Shown one piece after another: positions 1 to 8,542 of a DNA stretch of 64,000 nt. The notes beneath the pieces were generated by a model, which was not told the origin of the DNA, did no database searches, and worked only from the letters and a program-made list of their open reading frames with translations. Position numbers and translations under genes: made by a program. Origin of the DNA: Lacunisphaera limnophila (GTDB taxonomy: Bacteria; Verrucomicrobiota; Verrucomicrobiia; Opitutales; Opitutaceae); the NCBI RefSeq assembly GCF_001746835.1, contig NZ_CP016094.1, positions 2,108,001-2,172,000 on the forward strand, given 5' to 3'. How positions within the stretch are numbered: the first letter of the stretch is position 1; every line of letters begins with the position of its first letter.

Positions 1-139
1 CATTGACCGCGCCGATGCCGCCGGCTGAACAAAACCAGCGCACCGGTCGCGACGGGGGGTCACCGTCGGTCCCGGGGATGGCCACGAGCGTCAGGGAAAA
101 AAGGAAGACACGGTCGCCGCGGCCCCGGCATGATGTCAT
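1..139 (-). CDS. Possible N-terminus of a secreted protein, cut by the window edge
   Basis: A reading frame opens at an ATG at 139 and stays open to the left edge, about 46 codons. It begins with a short arginine-rich stretch and then a hydrophobic run (FLFSLTLVAIP), as in a signal peptide. An AGGA lies about nine bases upstream of the ATG. There is too little sequence to name a family, and the frame may be chance in this GC-rich DNA. The rest of positions 1-235 shows nothing else I can support. Confidence 0.22.
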   Translation of the reverse strand, partial: MTSCRGRGDRVFLFSLTLVAIPGTDGDPPSRPVRWFCSAGGIGAVN

Positions 140-235
140 CGGCAAACATCCTACCCGGTTGGCCGCCCGCTGGCTCCGCAGGGCTTGTGAAAACCTGCGG
201 GGCGGTTGCCGCCAAGAAATGCCCAGCGGGCCGGA

Positions 236-589
236 TCAGGCGAGGGCGAGCTCGCGCTGGCGTTTCTTGGGCAGGCCGGCGACCACCAGCTCATAGCTGC
301 GGCGGATGCGCGCGTTCAGTTCCGGCTCCGGGAGCGCCGCGAGGTCCTCCACCTTCGCCCACATCCGCTTCGCGCAGTAGGGCGCCTGGATGATGCCGTC
401 GATGGCCGTCAGTTCCGCGAACTCGTCCGGGGTGCACTTGAAAATCACCCCGGCCACCGTGCCGGCGTCCAGCACGAGGATGAGAAACATCTTCCCCGCG
501 ACCTTGCCCACGAGGCACTCGCCCCACTGTTTCACGAACGTGGTGTGCGGGAGCGAGAGCGCATAGGACTGGAGCCGGGCCAGGCGCAT
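236..589 (-). CDS. MmcQ/YjbR family protein
   Basis: This 117-residue protein matches the small MmcQ/YjbR fold, a CyaY-like single-domain family often described as DNA-binding but without a settled role. Supporting features are the N-terminal LPHTTFVKQWGE segment, a central strand region (GKMFLILVLDAG) and the C-terminal YELVVAGLPKK motif, where members usually carry a conserved Y-x-L-V followed by basic residues. The length is normal for the family. It lies four bases downstream of the GNAT gene on the same strand, so the two are probably co-transcribed. The product looks cytoplasmic, with no signal peptide or membrane segment. Confidence 0.85.
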   Translation of the reverse strand: MRLARLQSYALSLPHTTFVKQWGECLVGKVAGKMFLILVLDAGTVAGVIFKCTPDEFAELTAIDGIIQAPYCAKRMWAKVEDLAALPEPELNARIRRSYELVVAGLPKKRQRELALA

Positions 590-592
590 GGG

Positions 593-1057
593 TCACTCCG
601 GGATCAGCTTCATCTCGTAGCAGCGGCTGTGCGGATCCGCGAAATACGGCGGAAAGGGCGAGATCGCCCGGAAACCCACCCGCTCATACAGGGCGATGGC
701 GGCGTGCTGTTGCGTACCGGTCTCGAGGCGCAAGGTGGTGAGGCCGTGCCCGACGGCGTGCTCCGCGAGGCGCGCGATGAGGCGTTCGCCGAATTTGCGG
801 CCCCGGAACTCGGGGCGCACGTACATGCGCTTGAGCTCACCGTATTCCCGGCCGACCAGCAGGATGCCGCCGCAGCCGGCGGGCCGGCCATCGGCGCGCA
901 GGACGAAGAAGGCGACGCCCTGGTCGATCAGCTTCTGCACGCTGAAACCGTGCCGGCTCTCCGCGGGATAGAGCGAGGCGAGGTGGTCCTCGAGCTCGTT
1001 GATCAGGGCGGTGGCGTCCGCGGTGTCGGGCCGCTCGGCGGTGATGCTCACGGTCAT
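593..1057 (-). CDS. GNAT family N-acetyltransferase
   Basis: A 154-residue single-domain GNAT acetyltransferase that would move an acetyl group from acetyl-CoA to an amine. The acetyl-CoA binding motif A is visible as VRPEFRGRKFGERLIARL (the R/Q-x-x-G-x-G/A pyrophosphate loop, here RGRKFG), preceded by the strand GELKRMYV and followed by LRLETGTQQHAAIALYERVGF, the usual motif B region. The substrate cannot be told. It sits just upstream of the MmcQ-like gene with a three-base gap. The bases before the ATG at 1057 (CAAATCCGGC) contain no Shine-Dalgarno motif. Confidence 0.9.
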   Translation of the reverse strand: MTVSITAERPDTADATALINELEDHLASLYPAESRHGFSVQKLIDQGVAFFVLRADGRPAGCGGILLVGREYGELKRMYVRPEFRGRKFGERLIARLAEHAVGHGLTTLRLETGTQQHAAIALYERVGFRAISPFPPYFADPHSRCYEMKLIPE

Positions 1058-1140
1058 GCCGGATTTGTGGCGGATTCCCGGCCGGCGGGCAAATCCGCAA
1101 TGCGGGGGCGGGCGATTCCGGGCTCAAGCGGAGGGCCGGT

Positions 1141-1962
1141 GTGTCGATCAGCCCCATTATCTTCCTGACCTATTTGCCACCGGTCGCCGATCCGCTGGGG
1201 CTGAGCCGCCGCGGACGGCGGTTGGTTGTCCTGCTCCTGATCCTCGGCCTGCTCGCGGCGGTCCGGCTGCGCGCCGCCGAGTCGCTCACCGAGACATTTG
1301 CCGGGCCCGCGTTGGGGACCGGCTGGGAGCTTTCGCTGGCGGACAGCTTCACCCTCGCCGACGGGCTCGCGACCAACACCGCGGGCGACGGCCAGTATAT
1401 CCGGACCACGGCCACGGATTTCCGGGACTTCAATTTCACACTGGAGCTCACGTACTCCAACCAAGACGGCTTTGGCGGCGCCGGCATCGTGTTTTTCGGG
1501 CTCGGCGCCGGGTTGCCTGATGAGAATTTCTACACCGAGCCACTGCAGGCGCTTTACCTGCGGCATGCGCCCGGGGATTTCGGCGACGGATTTCTCCAGC
1601 CCAGCTTGAACTCGGGCCCGGGAACCGTGGATGAGATGACCGTGTTGGGCCTGCCGGGCTCCGGCACGCACCGGGCGCTGGTCACGAAGACCGAGGCCAT
1701 GCTCGTGTTCAGCGTGGACGCCGCTTCCAGCGGTGGGAGCTTTGTCGCGGACTACACCACGACTTTCGACCTGGGAGAGGTCCGCTTCAGTTTCCTCGAC
1801 GCCACCTACTCCCGATTGTTTTTCGGCAGTCAGGGCGGGGGCGTGAGCTTTGATGCCGCCACCCTCACCGTGACCGGCGCGGCCATCCCGGAGCCCGGCG
1901 CGTATGCGGTCGTTCTTGGGCTCGCGGCCCTCGGGTTGGTGGCCGGCCGGCGGTGGCGTTGA
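1141..1962 (+). CDS. PEP-CTERM sorting domain protein
   Basis: This 273-residue protein ends in the sequence IPEPGAYAVVLGLAALGLVAGRRWR split as PEP motif, hydrophobic helix and basic tail, which is the PEP-CTERM sorting signal recognised by an exosortase/archaeosortase-type enzyme. A hydrophobic segment near residues 26-42 (VVLLLILGLLAAVRLRA) serves as the signal peptide. The body is rich in beta-strand and small residues and looks like a jelly-roll or lectin-type domain (ETFAGPALGTGWELS). Such proteins are exported and usually linked to exopolysaccharide or the cell surface. The start is uncertain: a GTG at 1141 is used here. No exosortase gene is in the window. Confidence 0.8.
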   Translation: MSISPIIFLTYLPPVADPLGLSRRGRRLVVLLLILGLLAAVRLRAAESLTETFAGPALGTGWELSLADSFTLADGLATNTAGDGQYIRTTATDFRDFNFTLELTYSNQDGFGGAGIVFFGLGAGLPDENFYTEPLQALYLRHAPGDFGDGFLQPSLNSGPGTVDEMTVLGLPGSGTHRALVTKTEAMLVFSVDAASSGGSFVADYTTTFDLGEVRFSFLDATYSRLFFGSQGGGVSFDAATLTVTGAAIPEPGAYAVVLGLAALGLVAGRRWR

Positions 1963-2014
1963 CGAGCCCGGACGCCTGCTCGACAGCGGGGGCGTGAATG
2001 GTTTTGCTCGGGCC

Positions 2015-2680
2015 ATGCTTGGATTGTGCCGTCCCTCCCCTTGGTGCCGCCTGACTGCCCTGCTCCTGCTGGTGGTGGGCGGACTTGGCGCCGCGCCGCG
2101 TTATGCGACCATTGACGAGGCCATCGCGCGCGGCGACCTCATCGATGTGCGTGTGCATGTCGCCTATGACGCGGCGGTCGTGAACCGGGCGGGCCCGCGG
2201 GGGCTGCCGCTGCACCAAGCGATCCTGCGCAACCGCACCGAGATCGCCGTCTACCTGCTGGAGGCCGGGGCCAGCGTCAACGCGGCGGACGGGACGCAGC
2301 GCACGCCGCTGCACCTCGCCGTGGAGCGGGCGAGTGTTTCGTTGGTGACCGCCCTGCTGGCGCGAAAGGCCGCGCCGGATGAGCGCGATGCCATGGGGTG
2401 GACCCCGCTGCATCATGCCGCCGCAAAGGACCTCGTGGAGGTGGCCCGCGCTTTGCTGGCGGGCGGGGCCGACATCAAGGTGCTGAGCGAGAATGGCGGC
2501 ACGCCCTTGCACGAGGCGGCGGCGAGCGGGGGGGCGGAGATGATCCGGTTGCTCCTCGACGCCGGCGCGGACCCGCAGGTGGTATCCAAGCTGGGCGTGA
2601 CGGCGCTGGACATTGCCCGTGAATACAAGAACGAGGCGGCGATCGCCGCGCTGGCACCGGCGTCCGGGACCAAGCCCTGA
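2015..2680 (+). CDS. Secreted ankyrin-repeat protein
   Basis: A 221-residue protein with a signal peptide (LTALLLLVVGGLGAAPR, cleaved near residue 27) followed by about five ankyrin repeats. Typical repeat cores are seen: GLPLHQAILRNRTEIAVYLLEAGA, RTPLHLAVERASVSLVTALLARK, WTPLHHAAAKDLVEVARALLAGG and GTPLHEAAASGGAEMIRLLLDAG, each shortened here to its diagnostic TPLHxAA and LLxxGA parts. The fold mediates protein-protein contacts, and the partner is unknown. The frame is open further upstream (to 1904), but that would overlap the PEP-CTERM gene and remove the signal peptide, so the ATG at 2015 is preferred; a GTG at 1994 is also possible. Confidence 0.8.
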   Translation: MLGLCRPSPWCRLTALLLLVVGGLGAAPRYATIDEAIARGDLIDVRVHVAYDAAVVNRAGPRGLPLHQAILRNRTEIAVYLLEAGASVNAADGTQRTPLHLAVERASVSLVTALLARKAAPDERDAMGWTPLHHAAAKDLVEVARALLAGGADIKVLSENGGTPLHEAAASGGAEMIRLLLDAGADPQVVSKLGVTALDIAREYKNEAAIAALAPASGTKP

Positions 2681-2687
2681 GCGGAGC

Positions 2688-3134
2688 TCAGCGCGGAAAG
2701 ATCGGCCGCACGCTCCGTTGCGCGCGCAGGGTGAACTGCTCCGTGCGCCGGGTGATGACCTCGAGCTTGAGCGGTTCGCCCGCGTCGCGGTCGAGCAGGA
2801 TCCGGCCGAGCGGGCTCTCGATCGAGACCACGGCGTCGAATTCCGTGACGGCCACGCCGTCGAGCTGCACGATCTCGTCCCCGGGCTTCAGGCCGGCCTT
2901 CTCGGCGTCGGTGCCGGGCAACACCTTGGCGATGAAGATCCGGTTCACCTTCTTCGTCTCCGGGTGGGCGTATACCGTGATGTCGATGGCGAAGGAAATG
3001 ATCGGGCTGCCGTGAATCCTGAGGGGCTCGAGGACCAGGACCTTGTCGCCGGCCGGGACGGCGGGGCTGCTTTCCTTGGCCGGGAGCTGGACGAAACAAA
3101 CCAAGGCGATCAGCAGGGGCACAGCTTTCATCAC
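2688..3134 (-). CDS. Secreted single-PDZ-domain protein
   Basis: This 148-residue protein has a short signal peptide (AVPLLIALVCFVQLPAK) and a PDZ domain from about residue 60 to 135. The carboxylate-binding and core elements are clear: FIAKVLPGTDAEKAGLKPGDEIVQL shown here as the PGTDAEKAGLKPGDEI motif, and then a downstream strand pair. There is no protease domain, so it is not a DegP/CtpA enzyme; it could be a periplasmic adaptor. Its stop faces the end of the ankyrin gene (convergent, seven-base gap). Confidence 0.75.
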   Translation of the reverse strand: MMKAVPLLIALVCFVQLPAKESSPAVPAGDKVLVLEPLRIHGSPIISFAIDITVYAHPETKKVNRIFIAKVLPGTDAEKAGLKPGDEIVQLDGVAVTEFDAVVSIESPLGRILLDRDAGEPLKLEVITRRTEQFTLRAQRSVRPIFPR

Positions 3135-3235
3135 GGAGAGAATAGGTCGCCACCGGCGGACGTTCGAGGAGAATATCCGCGGACCGGGCGGGGCTTCGGC
3201 TTGTCGGACGGGCCGGGGGCGGCCAGGCTGCGGGC

Positions 3236-3679
3236 ATGAAAGTCACCGGTCTGCGGAGTCCCCACGCTAAGGTCGGCGGCTTGGTCTACTTCGGTCGCAT
3301 GCTCGACAAGATCAGATTGCGCGACGCCGGGCGCCTGCCGGAGGGATTCAACGTCGGGGTCGCGGACTGGTATTTCTTCGACGCGCGCTGTGTGCGCTTT
3401 CTCGACGTGCGCTGGCCGGCGCTGGTGAAGCGGGTGCGGGAGGGCGGCACCGACGCGCAGGTTCTGCGGTGGTGCTTTCGTCAGGGGGGCAAGCGCACCC
3501 CGGAACAAGTCGCGATCTGGAACACCTTCATCGCCAAGCGCGGCTGGCGCGACGAGGCGAGCGGCGGGGTGGCGGAGGAGAAGGCGGCCGCCGGACTCGG
3601 CCACCAGAAGGACATTGTCACGTGGTTCGACCTGATCGACGCGGAGGAAGGGCGGAAACCGGCTGGCGTGATCGGCTGA
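3236..3679 (+). CDS. DUF5069 domain protein
   Basis: A 147-residue soluble protein that fits DUF5069, a family common in Verrucomicrobiota and Planctomycetota. Recognisable features are an N-terminal LRSPHAKVGGLVYFGRMLDKIR segment (core: VGGLVYFGRMLDKIR), a central W-x-F-F-D-A region (DWYFFDARCVRFL) and a C-terminal WFDLIDAEEGR. No catalytic motif is known. The length is normal. The gene is divergent from the PDZ gene; the 101 bases between them must hold both promoters, but no clear -35/-10 pair stands out. Confidence 0.8.
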   Translation: MKVTGLRSPHAKVGGLVYFGRMLDKIRLRDAGRLPEGFNVGVADWYFFDARCVRFLDVRWPALVKRVREGGTDAQVLRWCFRQGGKRTPEQVAIWNTFIAKRGWRDEASGGVAEEKAAAGLGHQKDIVTWFDLIDAEEGRKPAGVIG

Positions 3680-3681
3680 AC

Positions 3682-3699
3682 GGGGCTTGAAGCCCCGCT
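3682..3699. repeat. Short GC-rich palindrome
   Basis: A near-perfect hairpin, GGGGCTT-G-AAGCCCC, lies directly after the stop of the DUF5069 gene. It could be a transcription terminator stem, but no T-run follows on the plus strand. It differs in sequence from the REP family found elsewhere in the window. Confidence 0.4.
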
Positions 3700-3773
3700 A
3701 GGTCGCATCACGGGTGGTGGTGGCGCAAGGTCTCCAGCCTTGACCCCAGAGGGTATTCCCGGTCTGCTCCGTC

Positions 3774-4586
3774 ATGCAAATCCGCTGCCACGCGTATCGC
3801 CTGCTGCTTTCGGTATTCGGTGGATTGGTGGTCCTCGCGGCCGTGGCGCGCGCGCAGACGACCGTCAGCATCAATTTTCAAAACCCCGGCGGAGCGATCG
3901 CACCGGGCAGCGCGACCGGGGTGGTGTCTGCGATGAACTGGAACAATGTCACCGCGGTGTTTCCTGATCCGGCGCCCGATAGCGGCATCACCGGCGCGAT
4001 CACCGGCCTGGTGGATGGCACGGGGGCGACGACCGGCGTCAACATCAGCTATGTCGGCTGGGGTTACCAGAGCGCGGCGGTCTCGGGCGGCACGACCGCC
4101 GACCACCAACTGCTCAACAATTTCAGTTACGGCAATGCCGGTCACCCGTTGAGCGCCACGGTCACCGGGCTCAGCAGCGCGTTCACGGGCAGCTATGACG
4201 TCTATGTGTATTTCGCCAACCCGAACGATTTTCACGTGATCAGCTACGCCCTCGGCGGCACGACTTACTACACCCGCACACTGGGGAATTTTAATTTTGG
4301 CACGACAGGCTGGGTCGAGGGGAAGACCACGACCCTGCCGGCCAGCTATGAGGTGGCGCCGCAGGGCAACTATGTGCGTTTCGCCGGCGTCAGCGGGAAT
4401 GCCTTCACGCTCGACGTGGCGGGTCCTGCGGTCTCTGGCAGTGGCAGCAACTACAACGCGATTTCCGGCCTGCAGATTGTGGCCGCGACCCCGATTCCGG
4501 AGCCGGCGACCGTGACTCTCCTGCTGGGCTTTGCGGCCATGGCCGGGGTGGTCGGTTGGCGCCGCCGCCGCCGGACCGGTGCCTGA
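3774..4586 (+). CDS. PEP-CTERM sorting domain protein
   Basis: A 270-residue exported protein. The N-terminus has a signal peptide (LLLSVFGGLVVLAAVARAQ, cleaved near residue 28). The body is rich in Gly, Thr, Ser and aromatic residues and predicted to be all-beta. The C-terminus shows the sorting signal: IPEPATVTLLLG as the PEP motif and start of the helix, followed by a basic end (GWRRRRRTGA). It should be processed by an exosortase encoded elsewhere. It is unlike the first PEP-CTERM protein in its body, so this is not a simple duplication. Confidence 0.85.
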   Translation: MQIRCHAYRLLLSVFGGLVVLAAVARAQTTVSINFQNPGGAIAPGSATGVVSAMNWNNVTAVFPDPAPDSGITGAITGLVDGTGATTGVNISYVGWGYQSAAVSGGTTADHQLLNNFSYGNAGHPLSATVTGLSSAFTGSYDVYVYFANPNDFHVISYALGGTTYYTRTLGNFNFGTTGWVEGKTTTLPASYEVAPQGNYVRFAGVSGNAFTLDVAGPAVSGSGSNYNAISGLQIVAATPIPEPATVTLLLGFAAMAGVVGWRRRRRTGA

Positions 4587-4602
4587 TCTCCGCCGGCATC
4601 GA

Positions 4603-4619
4603 CCGGCTCCCGGAGCCGG
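4603..4619. terminator. Hairpin between convergent genes
   Basis: A perfect eight-base stem (CCGGCTCC / GGAGCCGG) lies between the convergent PEP-CTERM and beta-helix genes and is itself enclosed by a second inverted pair (TCCGCCGG at 4589-4596 and CCGGCGGA at 4616-4623). It could stop transcription from both sides, but there is no T-run on either strand, so factor-independent termination is unproven. Confidence 0.4.
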
Positions 4620-4672
4620 CGGATGGTTGAGCGGGTTGTGTTTGCCTGCGCGCTACCCCGAGAGGGATTAGG

Positions 4673-6073
4673 CTATGGCGGGTTGATCGGGTTCTCCGCA
4701 ACGACGGCGAGGGGCGAGAGATCCTCCACCTGCAGGGCCGGGCCGGCGCATTGGGTGAGGGTGTTGCGGCGGATAATGCCGGAAAATCCACGGGAGGCGT
4801 AGATGCCGGCGGAACGGCTGTCGCGGATCGTGTTGCCTTCGACGGTGAAGTTGCCGCCGATGAGGCGGATGCTCGGGTGCTCGGCAAAGGGTAGGGCTGG
4901 CGGCTGCTGGGCACCGGCCAGGGAGCCGCAGCGCTCGATGACGTTGCCGCGGACGACGAAGCGCTCGACGGTGCCGGTGTTCGGCAGGTCAGCACCAACG
5001 CCGTTGGGGTGGTGGCGCATCAAGCGGATGGCGCCCCAGACATTCTGCAGGTTGCGCGCCCAGTTGTCGCCGGAGTCGGTGATGGTGTTGTCCTCGTACA
5101 GCACGTCGCGGACATTGGCGGGCCCCGTGGCCCAGTGCTCGAGGCCGCACTTGGTATGGCTGATGCGGTTCCGGCGGAACACGATGTTCGCCTGGTCGCC
5201 TGCGTCGCCCTGATTGGTGATGGCGGTGTCGTAGATCCAGGAGATGTCGCAGTCCTCGACGGTGACGTCCTGCCCGTCGCACCACAACTCGACCCCGTTG
5301 CCGTAGCGCGTGTGGTCGGTCCAGATCCAGGCGCCGCCGCCGTGGGAGATGCGGCAAGCGCGGATGGTGACATCCTTCACCGCGGTCATCTGGATGCCGT
5401 GGGTGTTGGAATATTTGATGGTGAGGCCCTCAATGACGACGTGGGCGAGGTTGCGCAGCTGGACCGTGTGCTGCATCCACGCGCCGACGGGAATCTCGAT
5501 TTGCCGGGCGAGGGTCGCCGGGTTGGCCGGGGCGCGGAGCACGACGCGGTGCTGGTCGGCGTCGAACCAGAAATCCCACGGCTCGCGCAACTCGTCCCGC
5601 CTCCATTTCTTTTCGGAAGGCAGGTCGTCGTGCCAGACGCAGCCGACATCGTAGCCGGAGGCGCTGCCCGGCGCCGTGGTCCAGAGTCCCTCACCGGCGG
5701 GCTGCCAGTCGTCGGGCCGACTGAAGGACCGCGACAGGAAGAAAGCCGCCTCCTCGCCCGGCGCGGGGCGGATGGTGATCGGGTTGCCGGGAGCGCCGGA
5801 GATGCCGCCGGCTTTGCCATCCCAGAGGATTTGCTGCCGGTAGACCCCGGCCCGGATCAACACGACGTCGCCCGGGGCGACCCGGGTGAGTGCGTGTGAG
5901 ACGGTGGCCCAGGGTTTGGCCCGCGAGCCGGGCGCGGTGTCGTGGCCGTCCATGGCTACATAGTACTCGGCCGCGTTGGCCATGGCGCCGAGGACGGCGA
6001 GGAGACTGCCGGCAACCGACGCGCGGAGGACGGCAGGAAAACGAAAGGGCCGGAGGGGATCGTGGGGGTGCAC
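4673..6073 (-). CDS. Secreted right-handed parallel beta-helix protein (DUF1565-type)
   Basis: A 466-residue exported protein. After a signal peptide (VAGSLLAVLGAMANAAEYYV) comes the DUF1565-like start YVAMDGHDTAPGSRAKPWAT, and then a DVVLIRAGVYRQQI motif typical of pectate-lyase-like beta-helices. The region from about residue 230 carries the repeating N-x-I / V-I-x-x-C pattern of parallel beta-helix coils (VTIRACRISHGGG, VTVEDCDISW, IVFRRNRISH, FVVRGNVIERC, FTVEGNTIRDS). This architecture is usual in polysaccharide lyases and hydrolases, but catalytic residues cannot be assigned. The frame is open to 6340. The GTG at 6073, with GGAA nearby, is preferred because it places the signal peptide at the N-terminus. 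Confidence 0.8.
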   Translation of the reverse strand: MHPHDPLRPFRFPAVLRASVAGSLLAVLGAMANAAEYYVAMDGHDTAPGSRAKPWATVSHALTRVAPGDVVLIRAGVYRQQILWDGKAGGISGAPGNPITIRPAPGEEAAFFLSRSFSRPDDWQPAGEGLWTTAPGSASGYDVGCVWHDDLPSEKKWRRDELREPWDFWFDADQHRVVLRAPANPATLARQIEIPVGAWMQHTVQLRNLAHVVIEGLTIKYSNTHGIQMTAVKDVTIRACRISHGGGAWIWTDHTRYGNGVELWCDGQDVTVEDCDISWIYDTAITNQGDAGDQANIVFRRNRISHTKCGLEHWATGPANVRDVLYEDNTITDSGDNWARNLQNVWGAIRLMRHHPNGVGADLPNTGTVERFVVRGNVIERCGSLAGAQQPPALPFAEHPSIRLIGGNFTVEGNTIRDSRSAGIYASRGFSGIIRRNTLTQCAGPALQVEDLSPLAVVAENPINPP

Positions 6074-6345
6074 GGGGAGCGTTCCGGGTAGATAAGGACT
6101 GGCCGGCTCCGCGCACAAGCGTGCATCTCGGCCGGACCGCGAGGGCGGGGCGGCAGCCGGGGAGGGCGGTTGGCGGCGGCCTCGAGCCGGTTGGTGCGGC
6201 CGGGGGTCGCGGCACACCGCATATCTTGCGCACGGAATGACCAAAATTACTGCCTGGGGACTTATCCGGCTAATGACTGGGGGCGGCGACGCCGCCGATG
6301 CAAGGTTGGGCTTCAGGTGGGGCTGATTCCCTCCGATCATCAGGT

Positions 6346-7188
6346 ATGAACGATGTCAGGTATTCGCCGGTCAACCTGATGCGCGTCGCGCAGTCGCTGC
6401 CCGCCACGCCGCGGATCATGGCGCGGCTCGGGCAGTTGCTGCGCGATCCGACCACTGGGCTGGGGGAGATCGCCGACCAGCTCAAGCATGACAGCGCCCT
6501 CGCGGCGCGGCTCCTGCGCATCGCCAACAGCGCGGCCTTCGCCCAGAGCGAGCCCGTCGCCTCGATTGAGGACGCGGCGGCGCTGATCGGGATGCGCGAC
6601 ATCCACCGGCTCATCGGCGCGGTGGCGGTGGACCACTTTTCCCTCCGCGCCAATCCTCTCTACGGCTTCACCGGCCCGCGCCTGCGCGACAATGCCATCA
6701 TGACCGCGCTGCTGATGGAGGAACTGGCCGCGCCCGCGCAGGAGGATCCGGCCGCGGCCTATGCGGCGGGTCTGTTCCGCTCCCTCGGCAAGGTGGTGCT
6801 CACGAAACTGGCGGAGGAACACGGCGTCGTGGCGCCGTTTCAGCCGGCGGGACCGGGCAACCTGATTGAGTGGGAAAAGGCCACGTTCGACCTGACCAGC
6901 AACCAGGCCACCGCCGTCATTCTCACGGAATGGCATTTCCCGGCGGCCGTGACCGAGGCGGTGACCGAGCATTACGAGCCCGCCCTGACCAGCCCCCCGC
7001 TGGCCGGGCTGCTGAACCTGGCCGCCCGGCTGGCGGACCAACTCGGCCATGGGCTGCCCGGTGAATCCGCCTACTGGCGCGAGCCCGCCGGCCTGGCGCC
7101 GTTGCCGGGGGTCGGCCCGCGGGCCATCCAGCACGCGTCGGAGCGCGCCGTCGCCGCCTTCGACCTGATCAACCGCGCACTGGGCTGA
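6346..7188 (+). CDS. HDOD domain protein
   Basis: A 280-residue stand-alone HDOD protein. HDOD is an HD-like output domain found in bacterial signalling proteins, usually without phosphodiesterase activity. Features are the N-terminal LPATPRIMARLGQLLRDP segment, LARLLRIANSAAF (family: L-L-+-L-x-N-S-x-x-Y/F), the IGMRDIHRLI helix, YAAGLFRSLGKVVL (family: xGLLHDIGxLxL) and a C-terminal AVTEAVTEHYEP. The HD pair of true phosphodiesterases is replaced by R-S-L-G. There is no receiver or GGDEF domain attached. The ATG at 6346 is preferred over an upstream in-frame start at 6298. Confidence 0.85.
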   Translation: MNDVRYSPVNLMRVAQSLPATPRIMARLGQLLRDPTTGLGEIADQLKHDSALAARLLRIANSAAFAQSEPVASIEDAAALIGMRDIHRLIGAVAVDHFSLRANPLYGFTGPRLRDNAIMTALLMEELAAPAQEDPAAAYAAGLFRSLGKVVLTKLAEEHGVVAPFQPAGPGNLIEWEKATFDLTSNQATAVILTEWHFPAAVTEAVTEHYEPALTSPPLAGLLNLAARLADQLGHGLPGESAYWREPAGLAPLPGVGPRAIQHASERAVAAFDLINRALG

Positions 7189-7238
7189 CCGGCGATTCTG
7201 CTCCGGCGACGAGTTCGCGCAACGTTCGCCGGCCCGCC

Positions 7239-7895
7239 TCAGGGCGCGGGCGTCGGCGCGGATTGCATCGAGGCGATGAAGGCGTCGGCCTCGCGGATGG
7301 ATTTTTCCATGTCGGCGATGAGGCGGGCGATGTCCTGCTGCAGTTCGCGGGTGGAGCCGCCGAGCGCGGAGATGGCCTGGGCGTTAAGGTTGTGCTTCAG
7401 GAAGAGCACCTGGTCACGGAAGGCGTCGACCACCGGGGTCATGCGGGCGGAGGCCTGCTCCATGGTGCGCATGAGGGCGGCGTAGCGGTTCCGCGTGGTG
7501 GCGAGTTGGCGCTCACTCTGGCTGCGCAGCGCGGGGCTCTTGTAGAGGGCGAGCTCGTCGCTCCATTCCTGGAAGAGAGCCTGGGCCACGTTGTCGATGG
7601 CGGCGATGCGGTCGCGGACCTCGGTGGCGCGGGTCTCGCTGCGCTTGAATTCCCGGTCGAGGTTCTCGTAGGTCGCCTGCAGTTCCGAGGCGGGCACCTT
7701 CGTCACCGCGAGGAATTCGGCGAGGGCGCTGGAGAACTGGGCCTTGGCTTCCTGCTGGGCCTCGCGGGCCTCGCCGACGCGGTCGACGAGGATCTTCCGC
7801 TTGGGGATGCCGACTTTCTCCATCGCGCCGTAGTAGACGCTGGAACAGCCGGTGAACAGGAGGGCGGAGCCCAGGAACAGGAGGGAAAATCGCAT
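7239..7895 (-). CDS. DUF2959 lipoprotein
   Basis: A 218-residue lipoprotein of the DUF2959 family. The N-terminus carries a lipobox (LLFTGC, Cys about residue 16), so it should be membrane-anchored in the periplasm. The rest is almost entirely helical with a long coiled-coil pattern; the diagnostic start YYGAMEKVGIPKRKILVDRV is present. DUF2959 proteins are widespread in Gram-negative bacteria and have no established activity. The ATG at 7895 is chosen because it begins the signal peptide. Confidence 0.85.
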   Translation of the reverse strand: MRFSLLFLGSALLFTGCSSVYYGAMEKVGIPKRKILVDRVGEAREAQQEAKAQFSSALAEFLAVTKVPASELQATYENLDREFKRSETRATEVRDRIAAIDNVAQALFQEWSDELALYKSPALRSQSERQLATTRNRYAALMRTMEQASARMTPVVDAFRDQVLFLKHNLNAQAISALGGSTRELQQDIARLIADMEKSIREADAFIASMQSAPTPAP

Positions 7896-7963
7896 GGGAG
7901 AGGAACGTGGGGAAACGATGGCCAAAAGACAATCGCCGCCGGGGTGGGTTCCTCCCTACCGGT

Positions 7964-8503
7964 TCAGGTCTCCGGCTGCGGCACGAAACGCAGTGTGTCG
8001 GTGGCCAGGCCGCGGGTGCGGAGGTCGGCGAGGATGGCGTCGTAGGTGGCGGGGGCGAGGCGCCGTTCGCGGGCGAGGACCCAGAGGAGCCCTGCATCCT
8101 TGGTCCCGACGACCGCCCACTGGTAGTCGGCGTCGAGGGCGAAGATCTTGTAAGTGACGAAAATCGGCCAGACGAAGCTGACCTTCCACGTGGCGTTGCT
8201 CACGGGATCGATGACATCGGCCACGCCTTCCCAGGTTTTTTCGGGTCCGTCGACGGCCTTCTCCCGAAAGGTGAAATTGTTGGTCAACCGGCCGTCGGGC
8301 CGCCGCGCGTAGGTGTCGTAGCTGGCGACCTTGCCGCGCTCGAGGAAGTAGGGGACGTGGCTGATGACATACCAGCGGCCCATGTAACGGTCGAGGTCGA
8401 CCGAGGTGACGGCCGCGGGCAGGGGCTTCTTGGCGGTGGCGCAGCCGGCCAGAAGGACGAGGGCGAGGGAAGGCAGAACGAGACGGGCGAAAAGGGAGGG
8501 CAT
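7964..8503 (-). CDS. Lipocalin family lipoprotein (Blc-like)
   Basis: A 179-residue lipoprotein with lipobox (LVLLAGC) and a lipocalin beta-barrel. The lipocalin signature G-x-W is in DLDRYMGRWYVISHVPYFLE, in the same place as in E. coli Blc. Blc-type proteins are outer-membrane lipoproteins that bind lysophospholipids or fatty acids and are linked to envelope stress. The SFVWPIFVTYKIFALD and YQWAVVGTKD segments match later barrel strands. It is 68 bases downstream of the DUF2959 start on the same strand and may share its transcript. Confidence 0.85.
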   Translation of the reverse strand: MPSLFARLVLPSLALVLLAGCATAKKPLPAAVTSVDLDRYMGRWYVISHVPYFLERGKVASYDTYARRPDGRLTNNFTFREKAVDGPEKTWEGVADVIDPVSNATWKVSFVWPIFVTYKIFALDADYQWAVVGTKDAGLLWVLARERRLAPATYDAILADLRTRGLATDTLRFVPQPET

Positions 8504-8542
8504 GCGGCAAGGGACGCCGGCCGCCGCCAAATGCAACCCGCA

